Below are positions 18,720 to 21,611 of a stretch of DNA of 21,611 bases, one piece after another. The stretch comes from Agrocybe praecox (Eukaryota; Basidiomycota; Agaricomycetes; Agaricales; Agrocybaceae). The translations under genes were made by a program, and so were the position numbers. Under the pieces are notes generated by a model. It was not told the origin of the DNA, did no database searches, and was given only the letters and a program-made list of their open reading frames with translations. Position 1 is the first letter of the stretch; each line of letters opens with the position of its first letter. The stretch is from contig CAXHKQ010000118.1 in assembly GCA_964017145.1 (NCBI GenBank), forward strand, positions 1 through 21,611. Reading direction: 5' to 3'.

Positions 18720-20269
18720 CAAGATGTCGGACACTTCGCCTCAGCGTGCCCAGCAAAACCACGACGTCAACCAACATGTTTTTCGTGTGGGCAGAGCGGT
18801 CACATGCAGTCGCAGTGCCCGTCGCAACGACGCGATCCGCGTCCACAGGTCGCGAATGTTGATACGAACCTCGACTGGCGAGCAGCTCTTGCAGATGCGT
18901 ACACACAAGGTCAACGAGATGCCAAGGTGGCGGCCGATTCGCGTGGCGAAACCGTGACGGAAACTGGTCAACAAGCAGTGCGCGTCGTGCTGAATTCGAA
19001 TGTTGGCGGTCCAAGCGGCGTTGGCGGAAATGAAGCAGCTGAGCGGGCGTTGGGCACGCACGTTTTCAACGAAAAGGTGAGTCTGTGCATGACAACTGGG
19101 GCGTTTCGTTTCGTTTTGTCGTTCAATTCATTGATGGACACTGGAAGTCCATCGTGTTTCATTCAAGCTAAGTTCGTCCCACCCACTCTTATGACGGCAA
19201 CACGACGGGACAATGAATTCGTCGGTCTCAACGGCAGCCCGCTTTGTGTTGTTGGCATGATAATTGGTGCAATTACTTTTCGGAATACGATTTGTAACGA
19301 CGTACGAATCTATGTAGTGAAAGATGGCACGATGCGAAGTCCCGCGATACTTGGCCGCAGTTTTATTGTGCCAAATGGGTTACAGCTCCTAAAAAATCCC
19401 GCATGTGGTTTGTTGTATTCCTCCAATATTGTGCTGCCATCGCTGTGTGATGACGAAATTCTGAACATCGATGTATCGGATAATGTAGAGGTGCCTGTGT
19501 ATCAGCTGAATTCGAAAATTCCGCACACGATGCAAGTTGCTGTTCATGAATTAGTGAACAGTTGTACTTTTGCGAACGAGCTTTTTGACAGCACACCGTC
19601 ATCCGTGCAATGTACGATCAAATTGATCAAAGATGAGCAATTCAATTGCGCTCCGCGCCGTTTGTCCTACCAACAAAAAGATGAAATTCGCAAGACTTTG
19701 GACAGATTGATCAAAGTTAATGTAATACGCCCTAGTCAGTCCGCTTATTGCTCCCCAATTGTGCCAGTCCGGAAGAAAAATGGTGATTTGCGTATGTGCA
19801 TTGATTACCGTCAGTTGAATAAGCTGACAGCGCGAGACAATTTTCCCCTGCCTTTGATCGAAGACCAAATGGATTTGCTGTACAACAAGTCCTACTTCAG
19901 CTGTTTGGATCTCAAAGATGGTTTTCATCATGTGAACATGTCGCCTGAATCTATTCATTTAACATCGTTTGTCACACCACATGGTCAATTCGAGTTTGTG
20001 AGAATGCCTTTCGGTCTCAAAAATGCTCCATCCGTTTTCCAGCGATACATCAACTCACTTTTCCGGCACCTAATCGATTCCAACAAAATACTAGTGTACA
20101 TGGACGACATTATGGTCGCGACGAGCAATTTGGACGAGCACATCAGCGTTCTGACTGAGGTTTTTGATGTGATTCGAAAGCACGGATTGAAATTATGTTT
20201 GGCGAAATGCACATTTTTTCAAACAGAGGTTGACTATCTAGGATATCGTGTAGATTCTCGAGGCATCAA
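18720..20269 (+). pseudogene. Retrotransposon Pol part 1: zinc knuckle, protease and reverse transcriptase
   Basis: This stretch is in the same frame as Gag after the TGA. The retropepsin active site LMDTGS has its Asp at 19137, with the second protease signature AILGRSF about 70 residues on. The reverse transcriptase shows RPSQSAYCSPIVPVRKKNG, MCIDYRQLNKLT, the first catalytic Asp in SCLDLKDGFHH, FVRMPFGLKNAPSVFQRYIN and the catalytic box YMDD at 20097-20108. It ends near DYLGYRVDSRGI. One base is missing around 20268-20270; beyond it the original frame runs unrelated to a stop at 20472-20474. No separate start codon is needed if it is made as a Gag-Pol fusion. Confidence 0.85.
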
Positions 20270-21611
20270 CCAAACGCTCATAATACGGAAGCAGTTCGCG
20301 GTTTCCCATTGCCCACCAGTGTTCGTGACGTACATAGCTTTGTTGGTTTGTGCTCATACTTTCGGAAATTCATCAAAGGCTTCGCTCTTATTGCTAAACC
20401 ATTGTACGACTTACTGCGGAAAAATGCAACGTTCAAATTTGAGCAATCTGAATCAGGCGCGTTTGAGTTTCTGAAAGAATGTCTGCTTTCCAGTCCGGTT
20501 CTAGCAATTTACTCTCCGAAAGACGAGACAGAACTCCATTGTGATGCAAGCGCGTTGGGTTACGGTGCGATTCTTTTGCAACGAAAGTCTGATAACTGTT
20601 TCCATCCGGTTTTCTATTTTTCCAAGCGCACAACCGAAGCCGAGTCGAAATATCACAGCTTTGAATTGGAAACGCTCGCAATTGTTAACGCGTTGAAAAG
20701 GTTCCGAGTGTATCTAGAAGGTATACCATTCAAAATCGCGACAGATTGCAATTCACTGACACAAACGTTGCATAAGAAACACATCAATCCGCGCATTGCT
20801 AGGTGGGCCCTCGAGTTGGAGAACTTTGATTACAAGATCGAACATCGCTCAAACCAGCGAATGCGGCACGTGGACGCTTTGAGTCGTGTCAGGGAAGTCA
20901 ATGTAGAGGAAAGGGAAGTCAATGTAATCGAGCAGAATTCTTTGGAACAGATTTTAGCCGTCGAACAAACTCGCGATGATAATATCATCAAAATTCGTCA
21001 AACTCTAGAGTCCATGCCTGCACCTAGCGGAAAATTCGAGTTACAGGATGGTCTTGTGTACAAAAAGAAGGACGAAAAACTGTTGTTCTATGTCCCAGAC
21101 GTTATGATTTCGAGTATCATTCGTGCGAACCATGACGATTTCGGACATTTCGCAACTGACAAAGTACATGAACTGATAACACGCACATATTGGTTTCCAA
21201 ATATGCGGAAAAAGATCGACGAGTATGTCCGAAACTGTTTGAAGTGCGTGCAATTTGCCCCAAATTCAGGCAAAACCGAAGGTGAATTACATTCCATCCC
21301 AAAAGGCAAGTTACCGTTCCAAACTCTGCACATAGATCACTTAGGTCCATTGGGCACAACGAAATCTAAACACAAGCACATTTTTGCGATCGTTGACGGT
21401 TTTACAAAGTTCATCAAACTCTATCCTGTGCGAACGACCTCATCAAAGGAGTCAATTAGCTGTCTTTCGACCTATTTTGCTGCGTATAGCCGACCAGAAC
21501 GGATTGTATCTGACCGAGGAACTTCATTCACTTCATCAGAGTTCTCGAATTTTGTCAATGGGCTTAACATTCAACACATCAAAATCGCGACTGCTTCTCC
21601 TCAATCAAACG
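20270..21611 (+). pseudogene. Retrotransposon Pol part 2: RNase H and integrase (partial)
   Basis: After the one-base shift, pol reads openly from 20270 to the right edge. The RT connection has SFVGLCSYFRKFIKGF. RNase H shows its first Asp in HCDASALGYGAIL (about 20541), the Glu in FELETLAIVNALKRF, and the Asp in IATDCNSL. A 21-bp tandem duplication (20891-20926) encodes REVNVEE-type repeats in the linker. The integrase has the HHCC zinc-binding region (H...GHF...CLKC, about 21130-21250), the first catalytic Asp at 21335-21337 (HIDHLG) and the second at 21512-21514 (SDRGTSF). The catalytic Glu should lie just past the window. It is called broken because it is out of frame with part 1. Confidence 0.85.

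Larger units (their letters stand above)
17481..21611 (+). mobile_element. Ty3/gypsy LTR retrotransposon, gag and partial pol
   Basis: The domain order Gag - zinc knuckles - protease - reverse transcriptase - RNase H - integrase on the plus strand is that of Ty3/gypsy (Metaviridae-type) elements. Integrase last excludes the Ty1/copia order. Gag and the first part of pol share one frame, interrupted by a TGA (18717-18719). Pol then shifts by one base near 20268-20270 and stays open to the window edge. Otherwise the reading frames are intact over 4 kb, so the insertion is young compared with the eroded mariner nearby. The clade within Ty3/gypsy is not resolved. It most likely sits inside an intron of CDC50 in the sense orientation. 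Confidence 0.92.

Overview
This looks like nuclear DNA from an insect, most likely a fly or mosquito (Diptera). The exons are GC-rich at third codon positions, while introns and intergenic DNA are AT-rich and full of transposon debris. Four conserved eukaryotic genes were identified by reading their protein motifs and splice junctions. The order assignment is an inference from codon style, CAAAATG-type start contexts and repeat content.

Layout. (1) 1-55, minus: the first codons of an inosine triphosphate pyrophosphatase (ITPA/HAM1) gene, running off the left edge. (2) 528-4364, plus: a complete three-exon ALKBH7 gene (mitochondrial Fe(II)/2-oxoglutarate dioxygenase), head-to-head with ITPA. 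(3) 4481-11940, minus: a complete four-exon NSUN2 gene (RNA m5C methyltransferase). It is tail-to-tail with ALKBH7, and its first intron has a GC-AG boundary. (4) 13039 to beyond the visible exons, plus: the first two coding exons of CDC50/TMEM30A, the beta subunit of P4-ATPase lipid flippases, divergent from NSUN2. (5) 17481-21611, plus: the gag and most of pol of a Ty3/gypsy LTR retrotransposon, running off the right edge. It carries an in-frame TGA and one frameshift.

The introns hold several datable insertions. These are a TIR-bounded element in ALKBH7 intron 1 with a relative in NSUN2 intron 2, a tRNA-like SINE candidate, a short retroposed fragment with a poly(A) tail and a perfect 12-bp target duplication, an 870-bp Tc1/mariner element with matching TIRs, TA duplication and an eroded transposase, and a 387-bp MITE that is one long hairpin.

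ITPA, ALKBH7 and NSUN2 all act on nucleotides or nucleic-acid modification, and the first two share a 472-bp intergenic space likely to be a two-way promoter. No bacterial-type system, CRISPR array, rRNA or true tRNA gene was seen. The most unusual items are a LEM-domain-like N-terminus on the retrotransposon Gag, the stop codon exactly at a zinc-knuckle cysteine position, the full-length hairpin MITE and the GC-AG intron.
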